DNA of 64,000 bases from Nocardioides caeni. GTDB lineage: Bacteria > Actinomycetota > Actinomycetes > Propionibacteriales > Nocardioidaceae. The notes under the pieces are model-generated. The model made no database searches, had not been told where the DNA came from, and saw only the letters and a list, made by a program, of their open reading frames with translations. The translations under genes and the position numbers were made by a program. Location: assembly GCF_004912195.1 (NCBI RefSeq), contig NZ_STGW01000001.1:625851-689850 (forward strand). Reading direction: 5' to 3'. Below are positions 1-8,108 of this stretch, piece by piece (positions within the stretch are counted from its first letter, which is position 1; every line of letters begins with the position of its first letter).

Positions 1-1062
1 GGAGGGATCGGTGGTCCCGACGGTGTTGGGGCCACAGTGGACGTTGGCGAGCCGGCCAGTGCTGCCGGCGAGGTTGAGCTCGAGGGCCCGCACGGTGATC
101 TCTCCGGTGCTCGACGGCGAGACCGGGGTCTGGATGTTGACGGTGCCCGACACCAGTCCACTCAGGGCGTCGGTGAGGGCCGTGAGCAGGGTCGGCTCGA
201 GGGCCTCCAGCAGCGTGTCGATCACCGTGTCCTGCAGGCCAGTGAGGATGACGTTGAGTCCGGCAAGGCTGCCGTCGAGCGTCTCGACGAGGGTGGCGCG
301 CACACCGTCGAGGACGCCGTCGACGAGGTCCTGCGGGGCGGTGATCGTCAACGGGGCGTTGGCGCCGGTGCCGAGGTCGATCGGGACGCGGACCTGGGTG
401 GTCCCGAGCGGGACGACGATGTCGATGCCGGAGACGGTCGAGCTGCCGGTGGCCGACAGCGGGCTGGCCGTGGCGGTGCACTGCGCGGTCACCGCGCCGA
501 TCTCCGCGGTCAGCGGGATCGCCTCGTGCACTCCGCCGAGCACCGTCTGCAGCGCCTCGTTGAGAGGCGTGAGCAGCGGCGCCAGGGCGATGCGGACCAG
601 GCCCTGCGTGATCGGGTCCAGTGCAGTGACGAGCGGGTCGAGGACGGTGCCGCTGTCGATGGCGTCGAGGCCGCCGAGGATGCCGTCGATGTCGAGCGAG
701 GAGAAGTCCGCGATGTCGATCGGCGCGGTCCCGGCGTCGGCCGCCGAGCTGCCGTTGCCGGCCGAGGCGGTCTGGGTGAACGTCGCGACCTGCTCACCCT
801 CGAACGCCAGTCCGGCGCCGCAGCGTCCGGTCGGTGTGGCCGTCGTCGTCGCGGCGGTGTCGTCGGCCGAGCAGGCGGCGCTCGTGTCCAGGATCTCGAG
901 GAGGCCCGTGCCCTCGACGGCCTGGGCGTCGGCGTGCCCGGTGTCCTCCTGGGCCGCGGTGGCGGCAGGGGGCGACGCGAGCGCGAGGGTCGCGGCGGTG
1001 GCCAGTGAGGTCCCGAGCAGAGCGCCGGCGCGGATCCGGCGACGCAAGGAGGTGTCCGACAT
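1..1062 (-). CDS. Secreted protein, choice-of-anchor-like, C-terminus off the left edge
   Basis: The frame is open from an ATG at 1062 to base 1, giving 354 residues without a stop, so the C-terminus lies outside the window. The N-terminus has basic residues (SLRRRIR), a hydrophobic stretch and an Ala-rich region ending near TAAQ, which fits a Sec signal peptide. The rest is rich in Ala, Thr, Leu and Gly, with repeated hydrophobic/aspartate patterns and paired Cys residues. Composition and layout resemble actinobacterial choice-of-anchor G proteins, but I recognise no catalytic motif and that assignment is weak. The surface anchor, if any, would lie in the missing part. The two long open frames on the opposite strand lack any signal or domain. 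Confidence 0.65.
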   Translation of the reverse strand, partial: MSDTSLRRRIRAGALLGTSLATAATLALASPPAATAAQEDTGHADAQAVEGTGLLEILDTSAACSADDTAATTTATPTGRCGAGLAFEGEQVATFTQTASAGNGSSAADAGTAPIDIADFSSLDIDGILGGLDAIDSGTVLDPLVTALDPITQGLVRIALAPLLTPLNEALQTVLGGVHEAIPLTAEIGAVTAQCTATASPLSATGSSTVSGIDIVVPLGTTQVRVPIDLGTGANAPLTITAPQDLVDGVLDGVRATLVETLDGSLAGLNVILTGLQDTVIDTLLEALEPTLLTALTDALSGLVSGTVNIQTPVSPSSTGEITVRALELNLAGSTGRLANVHCGPNTVGTTDPS

Positions 1063-1143
1063 GGTGGTGATGATCCTGTCCCTGGGGGATGGCGGCAGGG
1101 ACACCAGAAATCGGAAGAATCCCGGTATCCCTCGTCCAGCCAA

Positions 1144-2037
1144 CTACTGATCGCCGGTCAGGTCACGTCCCGGTCCGCAAGTTGGGACCTTGGTCCCGGT
1201 TGCCAGGTCGGCGCCGAAGATCGCGGTCCCCGGCGTCAACCGGCCACGAACGCCCGACCAGCCGCCCCAGAGGCGGTCGTTGCCGTCCGGCCACTCCGGC
1301 TCGAGCAGCGTCGTCAGGCGGAATCCGTGGCCGGCCAGGAGGCCCACCCAGTCGCCCAGCGTGCGGTGGTGCTCGACGTACGACGTCGCGCCGGTCTCGT
1401 CGTCGACCTCGACATAGGGCGTGCGGTCCCAGTAGGACTGCGAGGCGACCAGGCCCTCCTCGCCGGGGTCGTCGGGGAACATCCAGCGGGTCGGGTGCGT
1501 GATCGAGAAGGCGAAGCGGCCGCCGGGACGCAGCACGCGGGCCGTCTCGGCCACGGCGACGTCGATGTCGGCGACGAACTGCAGGGCGCCGAAGGAGGAG
1601 AAGACGACGTCGAAGGAGGCGTCGGCGAAGGGCAGGTGGGTCGCGGTGCCCCGCACGCTCGGCACTGCCACCCCGGTCATCTCGTCGATGCGCCGCGAGT
1701 GCTGGAGCTGGCGGTGGGACAGGTCGAGCCCGAAAGCCCGCCCGCCCTCGCTGCGGATCCAGCGCGAGCACTGTCCGGCGCCGGAGCCGACCTCCAGCAC
1801 GTCGCGATCGGTCAGCGGGCCGAGGATCCGGGCCGCCGCCTCGGTGAGTCCCTCCGGACCCCACAGGAAGCCGACGTCTCCGAGGAACTCGCCGTGGGTG
1901 GCCTGGTACTCGTCGGCGTAGCGGTCCCAGTCGGCGCCGTTGGCGCCGCGGGACTCGTCCTCGCCGGCGTCGCGTCGATGGGCGGTCACCGGTCGTTGGG
2001 GCCACTCCTGCACGACGCCGAGGGTAGTGGTCGTCAT
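1144..2037 (-). CDS. Class I SAM-dependent methyltransferase
   Basis: This 297-residue protein has the Rossmann methyltransferase motifs in order: motif I VLEVGSGAGQCSRW at about residues 100-113, an acidic residue after GLDLS in motif II, LPFADASFDVVFS as motif post-II/III, and VLRPGGRFAFSITHP. This places it in the Methyltransf_11 group, cytosolic, transferring methyl from S-adenosylmethionine to an unidentified small molecule. The N-terminal 35 residues are polar and probably disordered, so a start inside them is possible. It is divergent from rpsA; the rpsA promoter overlaps its start codon. The substrate cannot be told from the sequence. Confidence 0.9.
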   Translation of the reverse strand: MTTTTLGVVQEWPQRPVTAHRRDAGEDESRGANGADWDRYADEYQATHGEFLGDVGFLWGPEGLTEAAARILGPLTDRDVLEVGSGAGQCSRWIRSEGGRAFGLDLSHRQLQHSRRIDEMTGVAVPSVRGTATHLPFADASFDVVFSSFGALQFVADIDVAVAETARVLRPGGRFAFSITHPTRWMFPDDPGEEGLVASQSYWDRTPYVEVDDETGATSYVEHHRTLGDWVGLLAGHGFRLTTLLEPEWPDGNDRLWGGWSGVRGRLTPGTAIFGADLATGTKVPTCGPGRDLTGDQ

Positions 2038-2068
2038 TTGGACCGTCGTACGCCGGGACGGGTACTCT
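2038..2068 (+). promoter_or_regulatory. Putative rpsA promoter
   Basis: TTGGAC (2038-2043) and TACTCT (2063-2068) are separated by 19 bases, a fair match to a housekeeping actinobacterial promoter. Transcription would begin near 2075 and leave a 5' leader of about 110 bases before the rpsA ATG. The -35 abuts the start codon of the divergent methyltransferase. Confidence 0.4.
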
Positions 2069-2168
2069 GGAATGTCTGTGTCCTCACAGGACCCTGACGC
2101 GTGCCGCCAGCCGGGCGGCCCGGCCCCGTCTCATGACGGTGTCCGGATCCAACTACATCTGCCCATCC

Positions 2169-2181
2169 AAGGACTGTCCTT
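2169..2181 (+). promoter_or_regulatory. Palindrome that includes the rpsA Shine-Dalgarno
   Basis: AAGGA-CTG-TCCTT forms a five-pair stem with a three-base loop. The first arm is the Shine-Dalgarno of rpsA, ending 12 bases before the ATG at 2186. Pairing would hide the ribosome-binding site, a plausible device for translational control of S1. This is inference from the sequence alone. Confidence 0.35.
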
Positions 2182-2185
2182 CTCT

Positions 2186-3661
2186 ATGACCAGCACCCTC
2201 TCGACCCCCGTCTCGAGCCACTACGACGACAACGCGCCCCAGGTCGCGATCAACGACATCGGCTCCGAGGCGGACTTCCTGGCCGCCATCGACCAGACCA
2301 TCAAGTACTTCAACGACGGCGACATCGTCGACGGCACCATCGTCAAGGTGGACCGTGACGAGGTCCTGCTCGACATCGGCTACAAGACCGAGGGCGTCAT
2401 CCCCTCGCGCGAGCTGTCGATCAAGCACGACGTCGACCCGTCCGAGGTCGTCCAGGTGGGCGACAAGGTCGAGGCCCTGGTCCTCCAGAAGGAGGACAAG
2501 GAGGGTCGCCTGATCCTGTCCAAGAAGCGCGCCCAGTACGAGCGCGCCTGGGGCACGATCGAGGAGGTCAAGGAGGCCGACGGCGTCGTCGAGGGCACCG
2601 TCATCGAGGTCGTCAAGGGCGGCCTCATCATCGACATCGGCCTGCGCGGCTTCCTGCCCGCCTCGCTCGTCGAGATGCGTCGCGTCCGCGACCTGCAGCC
2701 CTACGTCGGCCAGACGCTCGAGGCCAAGATCATCGAGCTCGACAAGAACCGCAACAACGTGGTCCTGTCCCGTCGTGCGTGGCTCGAGCAGACGCAGTCC
2801 GAGGTCCGCCACGGCTTCCTCACCCAGCTCCAGAAGGGCCAGATCCGCAAGGGTGTCGTGTCCTCGATCGTCAACTTCGGTGCCTTCGTGGACCTCGGTG
2901 GCGTCGACGGCCTCGTGCACGTCTCGGAGCTGTCCTGGAAGCACATCGACCACCCGTCCGAGGTCGTCACCGTCGGCGACGAGGTCACCGTCGAGGTCCT
3001 CGACGTGGACATGGACCGCGAGCGTGTCTCCCTGTCGCTGAAGGCGACGCAGGAGGACCCGTGGCAGCACTTCGCCCGCACCCACCAGATCGGTCAGATC
3101 GTGCCCGGAAAGGTCACCAAGCTGGTGCCCTTCGGCTCGTTCGTCCGCGTCGAGGAGGGCATCGAGGGCCTGGTCCACATCTCCGAGCTGGCCGAGCGCC
3201 ACGTCGAGATCCCGGAGCAGGTCGTCCAGGTCAACGACGACGTCATGGTCAAGATCATCGACATCGACCTCGAGCGTCGCCGGATCTCGCTGTCCCTCAA
3301 GCAGGCCAACGAGACCGCCGCCGCCGCGGACGTCGAGGAGTTCGACCCCACGCTCTACGGCATGGAGGCGACCTACGACGACCAGGGCAACTACATCTAC
3401 CCCGAGGGCTTCGACCCGGAGACCGGCGAGTGGCTCGAGGGCTACGACGAGCAGCGCGCCAAGTGGGAGGAGCAGTACGCCAAGGCGCACGCCCGCTGGG
3501 AGGCGCACGTCAAGCAGCAGGCCGACGCCAAGCAGGCCGAGATCGAGGCCGGCGAGGCCAACTCGTACTCCTCCGCCGCCCCGGCCGAGGAGGAGGGCGG
3601 ATCGCTCGCCTCCGACGAGGCGCTGCAGGCTCTCCGCGAGAAGCTGACGGGTGGCAACTGA
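2186..3661 (+). CDS. rpsA: 30S ribosomal protein S1
   Basis: A 491-residue protein with four tandem S1/OB domains (roughly residues 45-110, 130-195, 215-285 and 300-370), each ending in a repeat of the type RISLSLKQ. The acidic, Ala/Glu-rich C-terminal tail has about 100 residues with no S1 fold, as in other actinobacterial S1 proteins. It binds mRNA on the 30S subunit and helps start translation. The ATG at 2186 was chosen because it has a Shine-Dalgarno AAGGA and matches the usual N-terminus; the open frame continues further upstream. A strong intrinsic terminator follows, so it is probably monocistronic. Confidence 0.97.
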   Translation: MTSTLSTPVSSHYDDNAPQVAINDIGSEADFLAAIDQTIKYFNDGDIVDGTIVKVDRDEVLLDIGYKTEGVIPSRELSIKHDVDPSEVVQVGDKVEALVLQKEDKEGRLILSKKRAQYERAWGTIEEVKEADGVVEGTVIEVVKGGLIIDIGLRGFLPASLVEMRRVRDLQPYVGQTLEAKIIELDKNRNNVVLSRRAWLEQTQSEVRHGFLTQLQKGQIRKGVVSSIVNFGAFVDLGGVDGLVHVSELSWKHIDHPSEVVTVGDEVTVEVLDVDMDRERVSLSLKATQEDPWQHFARTHQIGQIVPGKVTKLVPFGSFVRVEEGIEGLVHISELAERHVEIPEQVVQVNDDVMVKIIDIDLERRRISLSLKQANETAAAADVEEFDPTLYGMEATYDDQGNYIYPEGFDPETGEWLEGYDEQRAKWEEQYAKAHARWEAHVKQQADAKQAEIEAGEANSYSSAAPAEEEGGSLASDEALQALREKLTGGN

Positions 3662-3685
3662 TCGCCTGATCGGCATCTGATCGCA

Positions 3686-3725
3686 CGAAGGCCCCGACCT
3701 GATGGTCGGGGCCTTCGGGTTTTTC
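3686..3725 (+). terminator. Intrinsic terminator of rpsA
   Basis: A perfect 14-base-pair stem (3686-3699 with 3704-3717), loop TGAT, is followed by GGTTTTT. It is the clearest Rho-independent terminator in the window, and it also separates rpsA from the convergent small membrane protein gene. Confidence 0.93.
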
Positions 3726-3745
3726 GTGCCCGGGCACGGGCCGGC

Positions 3746-3910
3746 TCAGCGGCGGCTGAGACGCCGTGCGGGCGCGACGGTGTCGGGGTCGAGGGCGCGG
3801 GAGCGGGGCGGCGCGGTGTGACCGCGGCCGTCGTGGATGACCGTCCTCGCGGTGGCGACGGCGCCGGCGAGGAGGGCGAGGATTCCGAGGAGGAGCAGTG
3901 CGGTGGTCAT
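3746..3910 (-). CDS. Small single-pass membrane protein
   Basis: A 54-residue protein beginning MTTALLLLGILALLAG, so residues 4-20 form one hydrophobic helix. A basic, Pro/Arg-rich tail follows (HTAPPRSRALDP), probably cytoplasmic or wall-facing. A purine-rich AGGAG lies about 14 bases before the ATG. It is divergent from the GlxA-type regulator, and the palindrome between them suggests shared control. I do not recognise a named family. The ATG is the first one after the palindrome and the only start that leaves the hydrophobic segment at the N-terminus. Confidence 0.7.
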   Translation of the reverse strand: MTTALLLLGILALLAGAVATARTVIHDGRGHTAPPRSRALDPDTVAPARRLSRR

Positions 3911-3932
3911 GGCAGTAATCCTGCTCTCCTCG

Positions 3933-3958
3933 CATTCCTGCCACCAGTGGCAGGAATG
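3933..3958. promoter_or_regulatory. Palindromic operator between the small membrane gene and glxA-like gene
   Basis: A perfect 12-base inverted repeat, CATTCCTGCCAC and its complement, with a two-base spacer. Its core TCCTGCCA reappears at 3975-3982, with an opposing TGGCA at 3989-3993, giving a weaker second site just before the regulator gene. It is probably bound by the GlxA-type AraC protein itself. Confidence 0.6.
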
Positions 3959-4004
3959 ACGGTCTGCGTTGATTTCCTGCCATCCGACTGGCATCCTGTG
4001 GGGG

Positions 4005-4949
4005 GTGTTGACCAACGTGGCCGTCCTGGCCTTCGACGGCGTCGCTCCCTTCGAGCTCGGCGTCCTCTGTGAGGCCTTCGGCCTGGACCGGCGCGACCAC
4101 GGGGTGCCGCGCCTCGAGTTCGCCGTCTGCGCGCCCGACCGTGAGCCGATCCGCACCACGATGGGCTTCTCGATCCAGGTCGAGGCCGACCTGGGCCGGG
4201 TGGCCGAGGCCGACCTGGTCGCCGTGCCGGCCATCCCGCGCGGCGGCCTGCCGCCCGAGTCCGTCATCACCGCGATCCGCGACGCCTACGAGCGGGGCGC
4301 CCGCATCCTGTCGGTCTGCAGCGGGGCCTTCACCCTCGGCGCCGCCGGTCTCCTGGACGGTCGGGAGTGCACCACCCACTGGATGTACACCGACCAGCTC
4401 CAGCAACGCTTCCCGCTGGCCCGGGTCGTCCCCGAGGTGCTCTACGTCGACGCCGGCCAGGTGGTCACCAGCGCCGGCACCGCGGCCGGGCTCGACGCCT
4501 GCCTCCACATCTGGCGCCAGGAGTACGGCGCCGGGGTCGCCTCGATGATCGCCCGCCGCGCCGTCGTACCGCCCCACCGGGACGGGGGACAGGCGCAATA
4601 CATCGCCCGCGCCGTCCCCGAGTGCGACAGCGACACGCTCGGGCCCCTCCTCGCCTGGATCACCGAGAACCTCGCCGACGACCACGCCATCGAGACGCTG
4701 GCGCGGCGCGCGCACATGTCGCCGCGCACCTTCGCGCGTCGTTTCCGCGACGAGACCGGCACGACCCCGCACCAGTGGGTCACCCGCCAGCGGGTCGCGG
4801 CGGCGGAGGAGCTGCTCGAGCGCTCCGACCAGTCCGTGGAGTGGATCGCGACCGAGGTGGGCTTCGGCAACGCCGCGACGCTGCGCCACCACTTCACGCG
4901 GGTGCGGGGCGTGAGCCCCCAGGCCTACCGGCGCCAGTTCGCCTGCTGA
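4005..4949 (+). CDS. GlxA-family transcriptional regulator (DJ-1/PfpI + AraC)
   Basis: The 314-residue protein has an N-terminal DJ-1/PfpI-like domain (about 3-170) with the elbow ILSVCSGAFTLGAAGLL carrying the family Cys. A C-terminal AraC-type pair of helix-turn-helix motifs follows (about 215-312), recognisable from HMSPRTFARRFRDETG and the terminal HHFTRVRGVSPQAYRRQF. Such regulators bind DNA as dimers and often control nearby catabolic or stress genes. The GTG at 4005 is chosen because it gives MLTNVAVLAFDG, the normal family start, and a CATCCT hexamer sits seven bases before it; a TTG at 3969 is the upstream alternative. The operator pair upstream suggests autoregulation and control of the divergent small gene. 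Confidence 0.93.
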   Translation: MLTNVAVLAFDGVAPFELGVLCEAFGLDRRDHGVPRLEFAVCAPDREPIRTTMGFSIQVEADLGRVAEADLVAVPAIPRGGLPPESVITAIRDAYERGARILSVCSGAFTLGAAGLLDGRECTTHWMYTDQLQQRFPLARVVPEVLYVDAGQVVTSAGTAAGLDACLHIWRQEYGAGVASMIARRAVVPPHRDGGQAQYIARAVPECDSDTLGPLLAWITENLADDHAIETLARRAHMSPRTFARRFRDETGTTPHQWVTRQRVAAAEELLERSDQSVEWIATEVGFGNAATLRHHFTRVRGVSPQAYRRQFAC

Positions 4950-4966
4950 CGACGATCGGACGGACC

Positions 4967-4988
4967 GACCGGGACCATGGTCCCGGTC
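4967..4988. repeat. 22-bp perfect palindrome after the GlxA-type gene
   Basis: The arms GACCGGGACCA and its complement meet without a spacer. As RNA this gives nine pairs around a CATG loop. No T-run follows, so it is a weak terminator candidate. Related GGGACC/GGTCCC or GACCGGGA/TCCCGGTC arms occur at 1184-1197 and 10565-10613. Confidence 0.55.
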
Positions 4989-5037
4989 CGTCCCGGATCC
5001 GCACGTGGACCGGGTGCGAGCGCCGGACAATCGCGGG

Positions 5038-8034
5038 GTGCGTCGTGTCGTGGGGTCGTCGGTCGTGCTGGGAGCATGCCTCGTCGTGAGCCTCGCCGGC
5101 TGGCTGGTGCTGCCGGTCGCGCTGGCGCAGGCCGCGCCCCACCCCGCGCTGCTCGCCTCGCCCGCGACGGCGATCACCGGCGAGGCCGTCACCCTGCGCA
5201 CCCGCCTGGGCTCCCGCGCTGCCCGCCCGGTGCGCGTCGAGCGCTCGACGGGCGGGCGATGGACCACGGTCGCGCGGACCCGCAGCGACCGTGCGGGTGT
5301 GGTGTCGTCGCGTCAGCGCGCCACCGCTGCCCGCGCGACCTACCGGGTCGTCGCGCCGGCGGTCGTGCACCGTGGACGGCGACTGCCCGCGGTCGTCTCC
5401 GCTGTCGCCAGGGTCACGGCGTCGCCCCAGACCGCCACGGCCGCACTCAGCACCGCTGTCGGCGGCGTGGTGAGCGCCGCAGTCACCGTGTCGCACGTGC
5501 GGCCCGGGCGAGTGGTCCGGTTGCAGCTCGAGAGCGGCTCGGGCTGGTCGACCCTCGACAGCGCCGAGATCGGTCGCACCCGGTCGGTGCGCTTCCCTGC
5601 CGTCGCCACCGCCACGCAGACCGCGGGCCGCCGGGTGCGCGCCGTGCTGGCGCCGTACGACGGGCTGCCCGCCGTGGTGACGCCCGTGCTCGCGCCGCCG
5701 ACCGCCGAGGTCGACGCAGCGGCCGACGGTCGTGATGTCGTGGTCACGGCCCGGACCACCGGCGCGGTCGAGCGGGTGCGGTTCTTCGGCGACGGCGTGC
5801 TGATCGGCGAGGACGCCAGTGCGCCGTGGTCGGTGACGTGGAGTCCGCGCATCGGGGAGCACGACGTCGTGGCGCGTGCCGTGAGCCCACTGGGCAGCAC
5901 CGTGAGCCCGGTGGCGATGGTGACGACGGCCGCCGTCGTCGCTGACTCCGGGGTCGCCGAGGGCTTCGAGCTGGAGGAGGTCCAGGGCGGTCTCGAGCTG
6001 CCGACCAGTGCGGCGACCCTGCCCAGCGGCGGAGTGCTGGTGACGGAGAAGGGCGGCCGCGTGCTGGTGGTCGAGCACGGCGAGGACGACGGGTTCGCTC
6101 CGGCGCGCACCGTGCTCGACCTGTCGGCCGAGGTGCACTCCGAGGGTGACGCGGGCCTGATCGGGCTGGCGGTCGATCCCGGATTCGTGGACAACGGGTT
6201 CGTCTATGTCAGCTTCGTCCGCGACGACTCCGCCGACGGGGTGGACCGCCGCAGCCAGCAGGTCGCGCGCTTCACCTGGGACGGTGAGCGCCTCGATCCT
6301 GCGTCGCGGCACGTCGTGCTCGGCAACGTGGGCGGTGAGGCCTGTTGGGCCGAGGACAACGTCCGCACCCCCGACTGCGTGCCGCTCATCGGCAGTGCCC
6401 ACACCATCGGCGACCTGGGCTTCGACGACGGGGGCCACCTGCTCGTCGGCGTCGGCGACGGCTCGCTCTACTACACGCCCGACGGCGTCCGCGGACGGCT
6501 GGAGGCGCTGCGGGTGCAGGATCCCGAGGTGCTCGCCGGCAAGGTGCTCCGCATCGATTCGGAGACCGGCCGCGGAGTGCCGGGCAATCCGCTGCACACC
6601 GGCGACGGCAGCAGCAACGCCTCGCGCGTGCTGGCGATGGGCTTCCGCAACCCCTTTCGGTTCACCCACCACGACGGCCTGCTGGTCGTCGGCGACGTCG
6701 GCGAGGGCGACGTCGAGGAGATCGACACGCTGGTGTTCGACGAGGTGATCGACCGCCCCGGCGCGTCCGTGCCGAACTTCGGCTGGCCCTGCCTGGAGGG
6801 CGACGGCCCCACGCCGCTCGGCGTCGTCGACGCACCCGACAGCCCCTGGCAGGCCTGCGCCGCGGTGCGCGCGGACGACGCGACTCTCGGTCCGTCGTAC
6901 TCCTATCCGCATGTCAACGGCGGCTCCGTCTCCGGTGGTGTCTTCCTCGACTCCGACGCCTACCCGGCGGCCTTCCGGGGCCGCTACGTCTTCGGTGACT
7001 ACGCGCAGAACCACATCCGCACGGCCGAGGTCGACCACCACGGCGTCGTGACCGGGGTGGCGCCCTTCGCGGACGCCACCGCGGCGGGTGGGCCGGTGAA
7101 GTTCTTCACCGGGCCCGACGGTCTGGTGTGGTCGGTGTCGATCATGCACGGCTCGCTGCGGCGGATCCGGTGGACCGGCGACGGCCTGGCCGACCGGTGC
7201 CCGGTGGGCACCTTCCGGCGGACGTTCCACGACCTCGACGGCCCCGACTCCGCCTTCGACGAGGAGATCCCACCGAGCCCCTATGCCTGGCTGCTGCCCT
7301 ACGCCGCCATCCAGCTGCCCGTCGAGGCGATGGCACCCGCGAGCTGCGTCGACGGCATCCAGCTGTCCACCACGGGCTCGCCGTGGCTCGCGGACGGCGA
7401 GGTCGACGGGCGCGCGCACCCGGGTGACCGCTTCGGCGCCTCCTGGCGCGGCCGGATCGACGTCCCGGAGGGCACCTACCGGTTCACCGTGAGCGGCAGC
7501 GAGTGGGTGCGGCTGTGGGTCGACGGCGAGCCCGTGCACAACTTCTGGTCCAACGGCTGGTGGTCCCTCGAGCAGCGTCAGCACGTGGTCGAGCTCGGCG
7601 CCGGCCAGCACGTGGTCCGCGCCGAGCTGGTCCACGGCGACCAGGGCCTCGCCGCCGCGGACGTGGCCTGGGAGCAGGTGGGCGGTCCGCCGGAGGTGAG
7701 CCTCGACCTTCCGGCCAACGGCTCCGTCGCCACCGACAACCTGCTGTCGTGGTCGATCACGGCCACAGATCCCGACGGCGGCGCCGAGCCCGACGTCGTG
7801 CTGGAGGTCGACTTCCTCCACTACACGGGCGACGCCCTGCATGCGCACCCGTCGTCGCGCATCGTCGGTCAGCGGTCCGGGTCGCTGCAGGTCAGCGACG
7901 AGCACGCGCCCGGATCGGGCGCACTGCGGGTGCGCGCGGTGGCGGTGGACGAGACGGGATCACGGTCGCGGTCCGCGCCGGTCTACGTGTGCTTCGCCGG
8001 GGGAGCGGTCGGGCCCTGCGGCCCGGACTGGTGA
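5038..8034 (+). CDS. Secreted PQQ-type sugar (sorbosone) dehydrogenase with Ig-like and PA14-like domains
   Basis: A 998-residue exported protein. A signal peptide covers about residues 1-35 (RRVVGSSVV, hydrophobic core, ALAQAAP). Two Ig/Big-type domains follow to about residue 300. The glucose/sorbosone dehydrogenase beta-propeller then runs from about 310 to 700, with LPTSAATLPSGGVLVTEKGG, DAGLIGLAVDPGF, SAHTIGDLGFDDGG and GFRNPFRFT. A PA14-like carbohydrate-binding domain (PGDRFGASWRGRIDVPEG, YRFTVSGSEWVRLWVDGE) lies at about 790-890, then a final Ig-like domain. It probably oxidises sugars or related alcohols outside the cell. The GTG at 5038 places the signal peptide at the N-terminus; a GTG 33 bases upstream is in frame. 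PQQ binding is a family inference. Confidence 0.88.
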   Translation: MRRVVGSSVVLGACLVVSLAGWLVLPVALAQAAPHPALLASPATAITGEAVTLRTRLGSRAARPVRVERSTGGRWTTVARTRSDRAGVVSSRQRATAARATYRVVAPAVVHRGRRLPAVVSAVARVTASPQTATAALSTAVGGVVSAAVTVSHVRPGRVVRLQLESGSGWSTLDSAEIGRTRSVRFPAVATATQTAGRRVRAVLAPYDGLPAVVTPVLAPPTAEVDAAADGRDVVVTARTTGAVERVRFFGDGVLIGEDASAPWSVTWSPRIGEHDVVARAVSPLGSTVSPVAMVTTAAVVADSGVAEGFELEEVQGGLELPTSAATLPSGGVLVTEKGGRVLVVEHGEDDGFAPARTVLDLSAEVHSEGDAGLIGLAVDPGFVDNGFVYVSFVRDDSADGVDRRSQQVARFTWDGERLDPASRHVVLGNVGGEACWAEDNVRTPDCVPLIGSAHTIGDLGFDDGGHLLVGVGDGSLYYTPDGVRGRLEALRVQDPEVLAGKVLRIDSETGRGVPGNPLHTGDGSSNASRVLAMGFRNPFRFTHHDGLLVVGDVGEGDVEEIDTLVFDEVIDRPGASVPNFGWPCLEGDGPTPLGVVDAPDSPWQACAAVRADDATLGPSYSYPHVNGGSVSGGVFLDSDAYPAAFRGRYVFGDYAQNHIRTAEVDHHGVVTGVAPFADATAAGGPVKFFTGPDGLVWSVSIMHGSLRRIRWTGDGLADRCPVGTFRRTFHDLDGPDSAFDEEIPPSPYAWLLPYAAIQLPVEAMAPASCVDGIQLSTTGSPWLADGEVDGRAHPGDRFGASWRGRIDVPEGTYRFTVSGSEWVRLWVDGEPVHNFWSNGWWSLEQRQHVVELGAGQHVVRAELVHGDQGLAAADVAWEQVGGPPEVSLDLPANGSVATDNLLSWSITATDPDGGAEPDVVLEVDFLHYTGDALHAHPSSRIVGQRSGSLQVSDEHAPGSGALRVRAVAVDETGSRSRSAPVYVCFAGGAVGPCGPDW

Positions 8035-8108
8035 CGGATCTCCGATCGGCGGACGGCCGCCGTCGGCCCCGCCAAGTGCAGTGACTACCCTCGCTCCCGG
8101 AGGTGTGC

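Noticed and set aside
11..1150. Long open frames on the plus strand
   Set aside because: They are GC-driven mirror frames of the secreted protein on the minus strand, with Arg/Val-rich sequence and no domain, signal or ribosome-binding site.
2153..3676. 507-codon open frame opposite rpsA
   Set aside because: It consists of Leu/Asp/Val runs, the antisense pattern of Glu/Asp-rich S1 codons, and runs through the rpsA terminator side without its own signals.
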